DNA of 64,000 nucleotides, from contig CBDCQY010000001.1 in assembly GCA_965220855.1 (NCBI GenBank), forward strand, positions 372,001 through 436,000, given 5' to 3'. This stretch comes from Bin95 sp965220855 (GTDB taxonomy: Bacteria > Pseudomonadota > Alphaproteobacteria > Bin95). A program made the translations under genes and the position numbers. The notes under the pieces are model-generated. The model did no database searches. It worked only from the letters and a program-made list of their open reading frames with translations, and had not been told where the DNA came from. The number at the start of each line of letters is the position of its first letter. The stretch's first letter is position 1. Shown in pieces: positions 19,901-28,056 of this stretch.

Positions 19901-22061
19901 CCGCCGCCACATGGAGCCCTTGGGCGCCTTCGCCGTCATTGGCGCGATTGCCATTGCCGGCGGTGTCCGAGGCGGCCCCGGCCGGGACGGCGAGGCGGTA
20001 GTTTGCGCCGGGCGTCGCCCGCACCGTCCATACCCGTCCGGCCTCCGTGGCCGTAAAGTCCGACAGGCTGGCCCCGGTGGCGGCGATGTCGCCGACCTCG
20101 AAGCCGCTCACCGCCTCGCTGAAACGCAGCACCGCCGTGAAGGGGTCTTCCGCCGTCGCCGGAACTCCCTCGATGGCCACCGTCGGAGCGGTGTTGTCCA
20201 GCCGATAGGTGTCCTTGATCGACCCGGTCGGGGTGGCGTCAACCAGCGCGTTGCCGGCTCTGTCCGCCACCGCATGGCCGATCCGGAACGCCAGTTTGAC
20301 GATCCCGTCCACGGAGGCGAGATTGCCGCCGCTGGCGCTTACGTCATATTGGGTTCCGGAGGAGCCTTGCACTTCGGCCACACGCAAATCGGCCGTGGTC
20401 CCCGAAAGCCCGAAATCCGCCGCCCCGACTCCCGTGACGGCCTCGCTGAAGGTCACGCGCCAGCGCAACACATCGCTGTTTGTCGCCCAGGCCGTCGGGT
20501 CCTGCCGCACGATCGACGTCACCCTGGGCGGAGTCCAGTCGAAGATCACCGTCTTCGAGAAGGCGATGCTCTCATTCCCGTGGCCATCCTGTGCGGCGTT
20601 CGCTGGCGCCGAGATCGTCACGCTCCCCTCTTCGGACGCCGTCAGCCGCATGCCGAATTTCCGGTCCTCCTGCTCGTCATCGTTGAAGAAGGCAATGCTT
20701 CCTCCCTCCACCCGGACGTCGCTCGCCTCGAACCCGATCACATCCTCATTCCAGTGCATTCGGACATAAGGGTTGCGAATATTGATATAATCGCCAACTC
20801 TCTGAAAGTTACTGTGCAGTAGCGTTATAGATGGATGCCTATTGTCTATATCGTAATATTGGGTTTCAAAGAATTCAGTTTGCCCACCGGTGTGGAAGAC
20901 ATAATATGCCGCATTTCCGGCTTTATCTGCCACTGCTATCGCTCCTGGTTTATTGTCAGCAGGTATAAAAATCGACGCGGGAGAATCTACATCTTCGAGA
21001 TCACTAAAATTCACCAAATATTCTCTGAGATTACCTTCATGTCTTGTAACCGATGTTGCCTTCCGACGAACAGCTAATCCCTCTCTAAGTGCAGGAGAGT
21101 TTAGCAATATAAAGCTCTCGGGATGAGCTACAACATCTTCATCGAATTTCACCAAAAAAGTTATGCTACTTCCGTTTGTTTTTTTATCTATGGGATCATG
21201 GCGTGACATCCAATTCCATCTTGGTTTTTCGTTATCAATTCTGAAGGACCTTTCGCTAATAATTTGAGACTCTCGAGTCACCAAAGCATAAGATGACATA
21301 TCCTTGACATCATGATCTGCGCGCAACGAAATTCTGACTTCATTGTTTCGATTGTGCAAATTTCCCCCGGATGCAGTTATCGTAAATATCCTGTTATACA
21401 CATCAGTAATCGACGAAATTGTCGCAGTTGTTCCAACAACATCGAAATCACTGGTATCTATATCTTTCACCGGCTCGCTGAACTCATATGTCCAGGAAAC
21501 ACTATCCGCATTGGTGTCATAAGATATCGGATTGGCTCGCCGAACATTCAACACATAAGGCTTGTTTCGAATTGTGTATGTCGGTTCATGAACTATAACG
21601 CCGTGGCGCTTGTTATTGGGCAGACGCTCCCCGTCAGCATTCCTGATGTCATGATTGCTTTTGATGCGCAACACGACATCGCCATTCCTGCTACTCATGT
21701 CTCCGCCGGAGACGGTCACATGGAAAACTTGCCCTCGCCCGTTGCTGGGGCTGATGCTGATGTCGCAGCTGCAGCCTTCCAGCTCGAAGTCATTGTTTAC
21801 ATCGTCAACCCACTGGTCGAACGCAAGACGCCACGTCACGCTATCTACATTATAGACAGGTTCATTCGTGTTCGGGCTTGAACGTGTCCAGCGCTCGATC
21901 AGCGGCGCCGCCGCTTGCGCCTGGATGAACGGCGCCGCCAACAGCAGGAACAGCGCCGCAAGACCCGGCGGCAATCCGAAACGAGCCGCACAGCGGGTCC
22001 TCTCCCCTCCAGAGGGGCGAAAGCGACGACCCAAAGCCCGCATGACGATCCAGGTCTTCAT
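16929..22061 (-). CDS. Giant repeat-containing autotransporter with paralogous C-terminal barrel
   Basis: A 1,710-residue surface protein. The start at ATG 22061 has GGGGAGAG upstream and gives an extended basic signal region ending near QAQA-AAP. Residues about 50-720 are bacterial Ig-like domains with repeated FSEAV-type strands. Residues about 720-1250 are five tandem copies of a 105-residue module (EGSS, LTFTxSDW, PSGGGYD, VTVTD). From about 1330, a WTVWGHGDLAHFSGG segment begins a beta-barrel closely like that of the gene at 1067 and ending LQLHLRF. It is probably an adhesin or surface display protein. The part encoding the first 430 or so residues (20770-21860) is far more AT-rich than the rest, so the distal passenger may be of foreign origin or under diversifying selection. 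Confidence 0.82.
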   Translation of the reverse strand: MKTWIVMRALGRRFRPSGGERTRCAARFGLPPGLAALFLLLAAPFIQAQAAAPLIERWTRSSPNTNEPVYNVDSVTWRLAFDQWVDDVNNDFELEGCSCDISISPSNGRGQVFHVTVSGGDMSSRNGDVVLRIKSNHDIRNADGERLPNNKRHGVIVHEPTYTIRNKPYVLNVRRANPISYDTNADSVSWTYEFSEPVKDIDTSDFDVVGTTATISSITDVYNRIFTITASGGNLHNRNNEVRISLRADHDVKDMSSYALVTRESQIISERSFRIDNEKPRWNWMSRHDPIDKKTNGSSITFLVKFDEDVVAHPESFILLNSPALREGLAVRRKATSVTRHEGNLREYLVNFSDLEDVDSPASIFIPADNKPGAIAVADKAGNAAYYVFHTGGQTEFFETQYYDIDNRHPSITLLHSNFQRVGDYINIRNPYVRMHWNEDVIGFEASDVRVEGGSIAFFNDDEQEDRKFGMRLTASEEGSVTISAPANAAQDGHGNESIAFSKTVIFDWTPPRVTSIVRQDPTAWATNSDVLRWRVTFSEAVTGVGAADFGLSGTTADLRVAEVQGSSGTQYDVSASGGNLASVDGIVKLAFRIGHAVADRAGNALVDATPTGSIKDTYRLDNTAPTVAIEGVPATAEDPFTAVLRFSEAVSGFEVGDIAATGASLSDFTATEAGRVWTVRATPGANYRLAVPAGAASDTAGNGNRANDGEGAQGLHVAAGAGLVAAPESLTIAEGSSETFTVALAAVPTGTVTVALSSDNGDVSLNPARLTFTTSDWNAPQTVTASAAGDADAANESATLGLDPSGGGYDALADGSVAVTVTDRDARLKVAPVSLAMPEGSSDSFTVALAAVPTGPVTVALTSDNGDVTLDKAGLTFTTSDWSQARTVTVRAARDEDAGDDSASVGLALSGGGYDGVSGGSVSVTVSDDDAGLIVAPASLALAEGSSGSFTVSLAALPVGPVAVALSSDNGDVTLDRAALTFTPSNWNAPQTVTARAGRDGDAEDDSALLVLDPSGGGYDRLADGTLAVTVRDGDLSGAGLTVIPAVLTVPEGGTERFTAALATAPQGPVTVPVSSDHGAVTVNPAELTFTPSDWNVARTVTVTAAEDEDEEDESAKLGLDPSGGGYDGLTEGAVLVTVTDGDVAGAGLTLAPASLAIAEGSSASFTLALAALPKGRVTVAVSSDHGDVTVSPASLTFTPSDWNVAQTVTVSAAKDDDAANESATLTVDPSGGGYDDLADGSLPVTVTDTNPPVTGVAALPEAERRLAEPALVDVALDTLSGMSAALQGRFGGCDTAVTLGGETVRAGGAEARDRRTGERRPTPGEALGKSAFRWSAGCDGASDRRWTVWGHGDLAHFSGGLTQGRYEGALRTAWLGVDRYVRENLVAGAALSRGEGRIEFGRFSLADETAELLTRLTVGWPYLRVETRGGGALQLVLGAGRGAAEYRRVGQRTEKAKLEALLASIGGEAPLWRGGGVSLRARGGLEAAQVKTGGGASGVLGGLRAEGRRLRAGVEAEHSAFRLGTLALAPRGAAAVAQDAGDGLAGAGLELSAGLRIATSDPRFGFSASARWLALHSAERRRNWGGGVEAVWKAAPDGRGLSLSLAPTWGLQGEGALQGPDIFASLEERAGGGAALASRLGYGLATPHGGLLTPFVELALGERDTRRLATGAEFEWRPDLAATLTGERRDAPNQPSDLRFGLQLHLRF
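18310..19905 (-). repeat. Five tandem 315-bp coding repeats in the giant autotransporter
   Basis: Five consecutive copies of a module of about 105 codons. Each begins AGL-x-V-x-P or close to it, passes through EGSS, SSDNGDV or SSDHGDV, LTFTPSDWN and DPSGGGYD, and ends VTVTD. Copies 4 and 5 are separated from their neighbours by a short GDLSG/GDVAG linker. They are similar but not identical at DNA level, so recombination could change copy number. These are protein-coding repeats, not CRISPR. Confidence 0.85.
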
Positions 22062-22128
22062 CGAAAACTCTCCCCGGTACAAACCGCGACATTGCGCCGG
22101 ACCGGTGACGCCACCGATCCGAACCGCA

Positions 22129-22158
22129 ATAAAAACAACCGGGCGGCAAGTGCGTCAA
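22129..22158 (-). promoter_or_regulatory. Candidate sigma-70-like promoter of the giant autotransporter
   Basis: On the minus strand TTGACG (22158-22153) is followed after 18 nt by TTTTAT (22134-22129), about 65 nt before the ATG at 22061. The -35 box matches consensus at five of six positions; the -10 box is weaker. The surrounding region is locally AT-rich. Assigned by eye. Confidence 0.4.
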
Positions 22159-22240
22159 GACGATATTTCACTATTGGCGCGCGCCGGGAAGCTCGCCTTA
22201 TCCTGCGAGGGCCGTGGCCGGCGCGAGGCCGGCTGAGTCC

Positions 22241-23116
22241 TTACGTGTTCCGCAGCAGGTGGATGAGGGCGGAGGTGTCCCAGCGGCCGCCGCCTTCCTG
22301 CTGCACATGCTTGTAGAACTGGTCGATCATGGCGGTGACCGGCAGGCGCGCGCCGTTGCGCTCGGCCTCGGCCAGGCAGATCGAGAGGTCCTTGCGCATC
22401 CAGTCCACCGCGAAGCCGAAGTCGAACTTGTCCTCGACCATGGTCCGGCCGCGATTGTCCATCTGCCAGGAGCCGGCCGCGCCCTTGGAGATCACTTCCA
22501 GCACCAGCTCCATGTCGAGCCCGGCCTTCAGCCCCATGTTGAGCGCTTCGGAAAGCCCCTGCAGCAGGCCCGCAATGGCGATCTGGTTCACCATCTTGGT
22601 CAGCTGCCCGTTGCCCGCCGGCCCCATCAGGGTGACGGCGCGCCCATAGCAGCCCATGGCGGGCCGGGCGCGCTCGAACGGGGCTTCCTCGCCGCCGCAC
22701 ATCACGGTCAGCACGCCGTTCTCCGCCCCGGCCTGGCCGCCCGAGACCGGCGCGTCGATGCAGTCGATCCCGAGCGCCTTGCCCTCGGCGTGCAACTCCC
22801 GCGCGAGGTCGGCGGACGCGGTGGTGTGATCGACATAGACGCCGCCGGCCGCCATGCCGGCGAAAATGCCGTCGGGGCCGTGGACGACGCTGCGCACATC
22901 GTCGTCATTGCCGACGCAGGAGAACACGATATCGGCCCCGGCGGCGGCCTCGCGCGGCGTGGCGGCGCCCTGGCCGCCATGGCGCTCCGTCCAGGCGGCG
23001 GCCTTCTCCCGGTTGCGGTTATAGACGGTGACCCGATGGCCGGCCGCGGCGAGATGGCCGGCCATGGGGAAGCCCATGACGCCGAGGCCGACAAAGGCGA
23101 GGGAGGCGGTGCTCAT
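22241..23116 (-). CDS. 3-hydroxyisobutyrate dehydrogenase-family NAD(P) oxidoreductase
   Basis: A 291-residue beta-hydroxyacid dehydrogenase. Rossmann signature at the N-terminus (FVGLGVMGFPMAGHLAAAGH), substrate-binding segment DAPVSGGQAGAENG, and the catalytic lysine region GPAGNGQLTKMVNQI with K-x-x-N. The C-terminal helical domain follows (WMRKDLSICLAEA). Members oxidise 3-hydroxyisobutyrate, tartronate semialdehyde or related acids. It begins 30 nt after the stop of the inositol-phosphatase-like gene and could be the last gene of that minus-strand run. The substrate is not certain. Confidence 0.85.
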   Translation of the reverse strand: MSTASLAFVGLGVMGFPMAGHLAAAGHRVTVYNRNREKAAAWTERHGGQGAATPREAAAGADIVFSCVGNDDDVRSVVHGPDGIFAGMAAGGVYVDHTTASADLARELHAEGKALGIDCIDAPVSGGQAGAENGVLTVMCGGEEAPFERARPAMGCYGRAVTLMGPAGNGQLTKMVNQIAIAGLLQGLSEALNMGLKAGLDMELVLEVISKGAAGSWQMDNRGRTMVEDKFDFGFAVDWMRKDLSICLAEAERNGARLPVTAMIDQFYKHVQQEGGGRWDTSALIHLLRNT

Positions 23117-23146
23117 AGCGTTCCGATCCGGCTGCGGGAGAGGCCA

Positions 23147-23962
23147 TCATAGCGAGGCGGGGCGGATCAGGTCAGCCTCGATCATGCGCCACACCTCCCA
23201 GTCGGGCGCGACCACCAGGCCGTGGCGCGCGCCGACCGGGCGGTAGGGCGCGCCGTCCAGCAGCGCCGCCGCGCCGCCCGCCTCCGAATGCAGCAGGCAG
23301 CCGGCGGCGTGGTCCCAGGGATTGAGGCGGGTATAGACGCCGAAATGCGCCCGCCCGAGCAGCCGGGCCAGATATTCCTGCCCGACGCAGCGCGCATTGA
23401 AGCAATGGCCGAGCCGGCCCCGCCCGCGCCCCCAGATCTCGCGATAGGCGTCGCTGAGCCGGAAGGCGCGGCCGTAGATGGCGCCGTTCATGTCGCGGAG
23501 CGCCGCCGGCCGGGCGACCCGCAGCCGCCGCCCGCCCATGAAGGCCCCCCCACCCCGCTCCGCCACCGCGAGCCGGTCCGAGAACGGATCGTAGATCCAG
23601 CCGGCCACGGTCTCGCCGCCGACGGCCAGCGCCACGATGGTGCAGAACAGCGGATATCCCGAGGCGAAATTGGCGGTGCCGTCGAGCGGATCGACCACCC
23701 AGACGGGCCGCTCGCCCGCCAGGCGCTCCAGCAGGCTCGGGTCGCGGGAAACGGCCTCCTCGCCGACCAGCACCGAACCGGCCAGCAATTCCGGCAGCCG
23801 CTCGGCGAAGCGCGCCTCCATGGCCAGATCGACCGCGGTCACGAAGTCGTTGGGCGACTTCTCGCCGATCTCCTCCGGCCCGAGCGAAAGAAATTGCTGC
23901 ACCATCTCGGCCGCGGCGATCTCGCGGATGACGGCCGCCACCCTGTCCGTGTCGAGCGTCAC
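23147..23962 (-). CDS. Inositol-monophosphatase-family phosphatase
   Basis: A 271-residue Mg-dependent phosphatase of the IMPase/FBPase/CysQ fold. Motifs: NDFVTAVDLAMEARF, the metal Glu in VLVGEEAV, the metal-binding core VVDPLDGTANFASGYP, and the second Asp motif NPWDHAAGCLLHSEAGG. Substrates may be inositol phosphates, 3'-phosphoadenosine phosphate or histidinol phosphate; the sequence does not decide. It starts with GTG overlapping the stop of the DUF502 gene (GTGA), so the two are translationally coupled. Confidence 0.85.
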   Translation of the reverse strand: MTLDTDRVAAVIREIAAAEMVQQFLSLGPEEIGEKSPNDFVTAVDLAMEARFAERLPELLAGSVLVGEEAVSRDPSLLERLAGERPVWVVDPLDGTANFASGYPLFCTIVALAVGGETVAGWIYDPFSDRLAVAERGGGAFMGGRRLRVARPAALRDMNGAIYGRAFRLSDAYREIWGRGRGRLGHCFNARCVGQEYLARLLGRAHFGVYTRLNPWDHAAGCLLHSEAGGAAALLDGAPYRPVGARHGLVVAPDWEVWRMIEADLIRPASL

Positions 23963-24669
23963 GCGGTGCTGGCCGGGATGCGCGGAGTCTCGCGTTCTTC
24001 GTCCGGGCGCGGGTCCGGCGGCGTGACGATGCCGCCCGACACCACCATCTTGATGCCCTCCTCGACGGTCATCGACAGCGGGATGACATCCCGGCGCGGC
24101 AGAAACAGCAGGAAGCCCGAGGTCGGGTTGGGCGTCGTCGGCAGGAAGATGTTGACCATCTCGTCTTCGGTCAGGTTCTGCACCTCGCCCTCGGTGCGGC
24201 CCGAGACGAAGCCGAGGCACCAGATGCCGCGCCGGGGATATTCCACCAGCACCACCTGGCGGAAGGCGGTGGACTTGTGGGCCAGCACGGTCTCGAAAAT
24301 CTGCTTGAGCGCGCCATGGACGGTGCGCACCACGGGCATGCGGTTCAGCAGCCGCTCGCCGGTCTGCACCAGGGTGCGGCCCATCAGCCCGGCGGTCAGA
24401 TAGCCCACCAGGCCGAGCGCCAGCACGAAGATCGCCAGCCCGACCCCGGGAATCGAGAAGGGCAGGAACTGCTCCGGATTGTAGCCTTCCGGAACGATCG
24501 CCCGGACGCGCGAATCGAAGAATTGCACGATCTGCCAGGCGAGCCAGACGGTGATGCCGATCGGGGCCGAGACCAGGATGCCGGCGATCACATAAGTGCG
24601 GAACCGCAGCAGCAGGCCGCGGCGGGGCGCTTCCGGGGCGTCCTGCCGGCGCTGTTCCCTACGCGCCAT
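23959..24669 (-). CDS. DUF502 integral membrane protein
   Basis: A 236-residue inner-membrane protein matching the DUF502 pattern: a first helix (YVIAGILVSAPIGITVWLAW), a second (GVGLAIFVLALGLVGYLTAG), then a soluble part with the conserved MPVVRTVHGALKQIFET and FLPTTPNPTSGFLLFLP segments. Function is unknown in the family. The C-terminus is proline- and arginine-rich. The start lies within the end of the aspartoacylase-like gene (11-nt overlap), and the stop is coupled to the phosphatase start. Confidence 0.86.
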   Translation of the reverse strand: MARREQRRQDAPEAPRRGLLLRFRTYVIAGILVSAPIGITVWLAWQIVQFFDSRVRAIVPEGYNPEQFLPFSIPGVGLAIFVLALGLVGYLTAGLMGRTLVQTGERLLNRMPVVRTVHGALKQIFETVLAHKSTAFRQVVLVEYPRRGIWCLGFVSGRTEGEVQNLTEDEMVNIFLPTTPNPTSGFLLFLPRRDVIPLSMTVEEGIKMVVSGGIVTPPDPRPDEERETPRIPASTA

Positions 24670-25627
24670 CGGCGCCGCCTTCCTCCAGGGGCCGGCACAG
24701 CCGCCCCCGGCGGCCCGGCCCGAAGGGCGTGTGGTTCGGCATGATCAGCACCGCGCCGTCATAGGGCGTGACCACCGGCCGGTCGTCGTCATGGGCGATC
24801 ACCGTGCCGGCGCGCTCGAAGACCTCGAAGCCCTTGTAGAGCTGGACATAGCTGAAGCGCCCGCCCCCGGCGACGATGCCGTCGGTGACCTCCAGCAGGC
24901 GGACCGGCGGCGGCGTCCGCTCCGCCAGATACGCCTCGACATCGCCCTCATCCACGCTGCCGGCGGCGATCAGGAATCGCAGCGCGGTGTCGAGCGCGTG
25001 GGTGGCGGTCTTGCGCGCCCAGTGCTCGCCCGCCTCCACCAGCAGCGCCACCTGCCCCGTCGCCGGGTCGTTGAAGGGGCCGTGCTCGATCAGGCGCAGG
25101 CCGTCCACATGGCCCGGACCGCAGACCACCCAGCCCGGATAGCCCACCTTGCGGGCGAAGCGGCGCTCCTTCTCCAGCCCGTGGCAGAGGATCAGCGGGG
25201 CGGAGTCGGTGCTCATGGAATGGATGTCGAGCAGGAAGTCGGCCTGCTCGAACACCGGGCGCAATTCGCGCGCGCGGTCGAGTTCGGCGCTGCGGCGCGG
25301 GCCGTTCAGCGTCTCCGGCGTCCACAGGCGGTTGAAATCCTCATCGACATAGCGCGAGGCGGCGGGGTTCGCGGGGTTGAAGCGCTCATAGGCGGCGACA
25401 TTGGCGAAGCAGAGCGTGAGCGCGCCCCGCCGGGGCCGGACGCCCTGGCGCAGCAGGAAGTCGAGCGCGATGGCCCCGCACAGCTCGTTGCCATGTGTGA
25501 CGGCGTTGAGCAGCACATGCGGGCCGGGCAGGCCGCTCTCGAAGCGGTGCACATAGTCGATTCCGACATTGCCTTCCCGGTAGGGCGCGATGTCCGGAGC
25601 TTCGAGCTCGACGTTGAAGCTCGCCAT
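24659..25627 (-). CDS. Succinylglutamate desuccinylase/aspartoacylase-family zinc hydrolase
   Basis: A 322-residue carboxypeptidase-like hydrolase. The zinc-binding pair is in NAVTHGNELCGA (His and Glu), followed by DEDFNRLW, the third zinc ligand in LLDIHSMS and a later catalytic Glu region (LLVEAGEHW). Relatives remove acyl groups from acylated amino acids or act on ectoine-type amides. The ATG at 25627 has GAGGAG 7 nt upstream. It is the first gene of the minus-strand run down to 22241 and is divergent from the amidase at 25724 with a 96-nt shared spacer. Confidence 0.84.
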   Translation of the reverse strand: MASFNVELEAPDIAPYREGNVGIDYVHRFESGLPGPHVLLNAVTHGNELCGAIALDFLLRQGVRPRRGALTLCFANVAAYERFNPANPAASRYVDEDFNRLWTPETLNGPRRSAELDRARELRPVFEQADFLLDIHSMSTDSAPLILCHGLEKERRFARKVGYPGWVVCGPGHVDGLRLIEHGPFNDPATGQVALLVEAGEHWARKTATHALDTALRFLIAAGSVDEGDVEAYLAERTPPPVRLLEVTDGIVAGGGRFSYVQLYKGFEVFERAGTVIAHDDDRPVVTPYDGAVLIMPNHTPFGPGRRGRLCRPLEEGGADGA

Positions 25628-25723
25628 GGAGGACTCCTCGGCTGGGCGTCAAACCCTATCTATGCCCGAAACCGGTCTCCCGACGCCAGGACTTTCGCGG
25701 GCGTTGCAGCGTAGAATAGGCGG

Positions 25724-27112
25724 ATGATGAGCGAACTCGCGACCACTTCCATCGCCGATCTGGCGGCGGCGCTGCGCGCCGGAGAGACGACGGCGGCGGC
25801 CTTGCTGGAGCAGGCCCTCGCCAATCGCAAGCCGGCGCTCGCCGCCTACAAGCTCTGGCTGCCGGAGCGCGCCGGGGCCGCCGCCGGGCTGGCCGACGCC
25901 GCCTTCCGGGAGGGGCTCGACTTCGGGCCGCTGCAGGGCCTGCCGGTCTCGGTGAAGGACCTGTTCGGCCTCGAAGGCGCGCCCATCCACGCCGGCGCGC
26001 CGCGCCCGCTGCCGGAGGCCTGGCAGGCCGAGGGGCCGGTGGTGGCGGCGGTGCGGCAGGGCCTCGGCGTCATCACCGGCAAGACGCATACGGTCGAGTT
26101 CGCCTTCGGCGGCATCGGCTCCAACCCCCATTGGGGCGCGCCGCGCAATCCCTGGGGCGGGGCCGCGCACCATGCGCCGGGCGGCTCCAGTTCGGGCGCC
26201 GGCGTCTCGCTGCTGGAAGGCACGGCCGTGGCGGCGCTCGGCAGCGACACGGCGGGGTCGGTGCGCGTGCCGGCGAGCTTCACCGGCACGGTCGGCCTCA
26301 AGACCAGCTACGGGCGCTGGTCGCTGGCGGGCATCGTGCCGCTCAGCCCCTCGCTCGACAGCGCCGGGCTGCTGACGCGCTCGGTCGCCGATGCGGCCTT
26401 CGTCTTCCCCGCCCTCGATCCGTTCTGCGCCGCGCCGCCGCCGGCGGCGGACCCGGCGGGGCTGCGGCTCGGCGTCGTCGAGCGCCTGTTCGAGGATTGC
26501 GGGCCGGATGTGGCGGAGGCGGTGCAGGCCGCGCTCGGCGAGCTGGAGGCGCGGGGCGCGACCGTGCGGCGCTTCGAATTGCCGGAACTCGCCCTGGCGG
26601 ACGAGCTGTTCCTGGCCGGCGGGCTGACCGCGCCGGAATTCGTCGCCTTCATCGAGACCAGGCTGCCGGAGTTCCGCGAGACGCTCGACCCCAATGTGCG
26701 CAATCGCTTCGCCGCCGTGGAGGCGATGACCGCGACGGCCTATCTGGCGCGCCGGATGCGCCTCATCGAGGCCGCCGACGGGGCCAATGCGCGCCTCGGC
26801 GAAGTGGATGCGCTGGTCGGGCCGACGACGCCGATTACCGCGCCTCGCATGGACGAGGTGGCGGACGCCGAGGGCTATCGGCAGCGCAATATGGCCGCGC
26901 TGCGCAACACCGCGCCCGGCAATCTGCTGGACCTTTGCGGGCTGTCGCTCCCGGTGGCGCTGGACCGCGAGGGGCTGCCGGTCGGCCTGCAATTGCTGGC
27001 CGGGCGCGGCGGCGACGAGCGGCTGCTCTCGGTCGGCCTCGCCGTCGAAGCGGCGCTCGGGACGGCGCTGGAGCGCCTCGGGCGGCCGCCGGCGCTCGCC
27101 GCCGGCAACTGA
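25724..27112 (+). CDS. Amidase-signature family amidase
   Basis: A 462-residue Ser-cisSer-Lys amidase. The catalytic Lys is in GLPVSVKDLFG, the glycine/serine loop in HAPGGSSSGAG, and the nucleophile segment in LGSDTAGSVRVPASFTG, followed by SYGRWSLAG. The family includes GatA, allophanate hydrolase and catabolic amidases; without GatB or GatC alongside, a catabolic amidase is more likely. The start may be ATG 25724 or the adjacent ATG 25727. It is followed 16 nt later by an SDR gene on the same strand, so the two form a small operon. Confidence 0.86.
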   Translation: MMSELATTSIADLAAALRAGETTAAALLEQALANRKPALAAYKLWLPERAGAAAGLADAAFREGLDFGPLQGLPVSVKDLFGLEGAPIHAGAPRPLPEAWQAEGPVVAAVRQGLGVITGKTHTVEFAFGGIGSNPHWGAPRNPWGGAAHHAPGGSSSGAGVSLLEGTAVAALGSDTAGSVRVPASFTGTVGLKTSYGRWSLAGIVPLSPSLDSAGLLTRSVADAAFVFPALDPFCAAPPPAADPAGLRLGVVERLFEDCGPDVAEAVQAALGELEARGATVRRFELPELALADELFLAGGLTAPEFVAFIETRLPEFRETLDPNVRNRFAAVEAMTATAYLARRMRLIEAADGANARLGEVDALVGPTTPITAPRMDEVADAEGYRQRNMAALRNTAPGNLLDLCGLSLPVALDREGLPVGLQLLAGRGGDERLLSVGLAVEAALGTALERLGRPPALAAGN

Positions 27113-27128
27113 AGGGAGCTTGCGATCC

Positions 27129-27911
27129 ATGGCCTACAAGCCTTTCGACCTCGCCGGCAAGGCGGCGCTGATCACCGGCGGCAACAGCGGCATCGGGCTC
27201 GGCTTCGCCGAGGCCATCGCCCAGGCCGGCGGCGATGTCTGCATCTGGGGCACCAATGAAGAGAAGAACGCCGCCGCGCTCGACCTGCTTGGGCAATATG
27301 ACGTGAAGTCGGTGGCGCTCCGCTGCGATGTCTCCGACGAGGAGGAGGTGGCCGAGCGCTTCGCCGAGACGGTGGCGGCGCTCGGCCGGGTCACGGCCTG
27401 CTTCGCCAATGCCGGCGTCTCCTCGGACCGCCGGGCGCTCAAGGGCGGCTTCTCCACCATGACGACGGCGGAATGGCGCCGGGTGCTGGACGTGAATCTG
27501 GACGGGGCGTTCTTCACCCTGCGCGCGGCCGCCGGGCATATGGTGGCGGAAGGCATTGCCGGCTCGCTGGCGGCGACCTCCAGCCTCGCCGCCATCATGG
27601 GCCAGGCGCGCGGCGAGCATTATGGCGCCGGCAAGGGGGCGCTGGTCGCCATGATGCGCGCGCTCGCGGTGGAATACGGCCGCCAGGGCATTCGCGCCAA
27701 CAGCATCCTGCCGGGCTGGATCGAGACGCCGATGACCTCGCCGGCCTTCAACTGGGACCGCTTCCGCGACAATGTGCTGCCGCGCGTGCCGGCCGGGCGC
27801 TGGGGCGTCAAGGAGGATTTCGGCGGCATCGCCGTCTATCTCGCCTCCGACGCCAGCCGCTACCATTCCGGCGACACCTTCGTCATCGACGGCGCCTACT
27901 CGCTGTTCTGA
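27129..27911 (+). CDS. Short-chain dehydrogenase/reductase
   Basis: A 260-residue classical SDR: the cofactor loop ITGGNSGIGLGFAEA, a NAG-type segment AFANAG in the variant form CFANAGVSS, the catalytic Ser in ATSSLAAIM, the Tyr-x-x-x-Lys as HYGAGKGALVAM, and the C-terminal GDTFVIDGAYSLF. Hydroxy- or keto-substrate unknown. It follows the amidase by 16 nt and is followed by the hipBA promoter region, so it is probably the last gene of the amidase operon. Confidence 0.86.
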   Translation: MAYKPFDLAGKAALITGGNSGIGLGFAEAIAQAGGDVCIWGTNEEKNAAALDLLGQYDVKSVALRCDVSDEEEVAERFAETVAALGRVTACFANAGVSSDRRALKGGFSTMTTAEWRRVLDVNLDGAFFTLRAAAGHMVAEGIAGSLAATSSLAAIMGQARGEHYGAGKGALVAMMRALAVEYGRQGIRANSILPGWIETPMTSPAFNWDRFRDNVLPRVPAGRWGVKEDFGGIAVYLASDASRYHSGDTFVIDGAYSLF

Positions 27912-27937
27912 CGCGCCTCGAGTCTGTCGCCGAGCGC

Positions 27938-28033
27938 CAACATTCGCGATTGTCGTCGAACGACGATATTCGTGAATGTCTCCGATCGGCGATATTCGCG
28001 ATTGTCTTCGCTCGGAGACATCTATATGATGTC
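27938..28033 (+). promoter_or_regulatory. hipBA promoter with operator repeats
   Basis: Three 15-bp direct repeats lie exactly 26 bp apart at 27940-27954, 27966-27980 and 27992-28006 (consensus ATATTCGCGATTGTC; the middle copy contains the palindrome ATTCGTGAAT). A sigma-70-like promoter follows: -35 TTGTCT at 28002-28007, 17-bp spacer, -10 TATGAT at 28025-28030. The -10 box lies inside the palindrome GACATC-TATAT-GATGTC (28017-28033), and an 8-bp inverted repeat GTCTCCGA/TCGGAGAC spans 27978-28019. This is the layout expected for autorepression by the downstream HipB-like protein, alone or with HipA. Confidence 0.68.
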
Positions 28034-28056
28034 CCGTTCCAGGACAGGAGACGGCG

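Noticed and set aside
18310..19905. Possible CRISPR or satellite array because of the regular repeats
   Set aside because: Repeats are about 315 bp, imperfect, and encode a continuous 105-residue protein module without spacers.
16974..20822. 1,282-codon plus-strand frame within the giant autotransporter region
   Set aside because: It is the complement of the repeat-coding region; its apparent repeats simply mirror the real minus-strand repeats.
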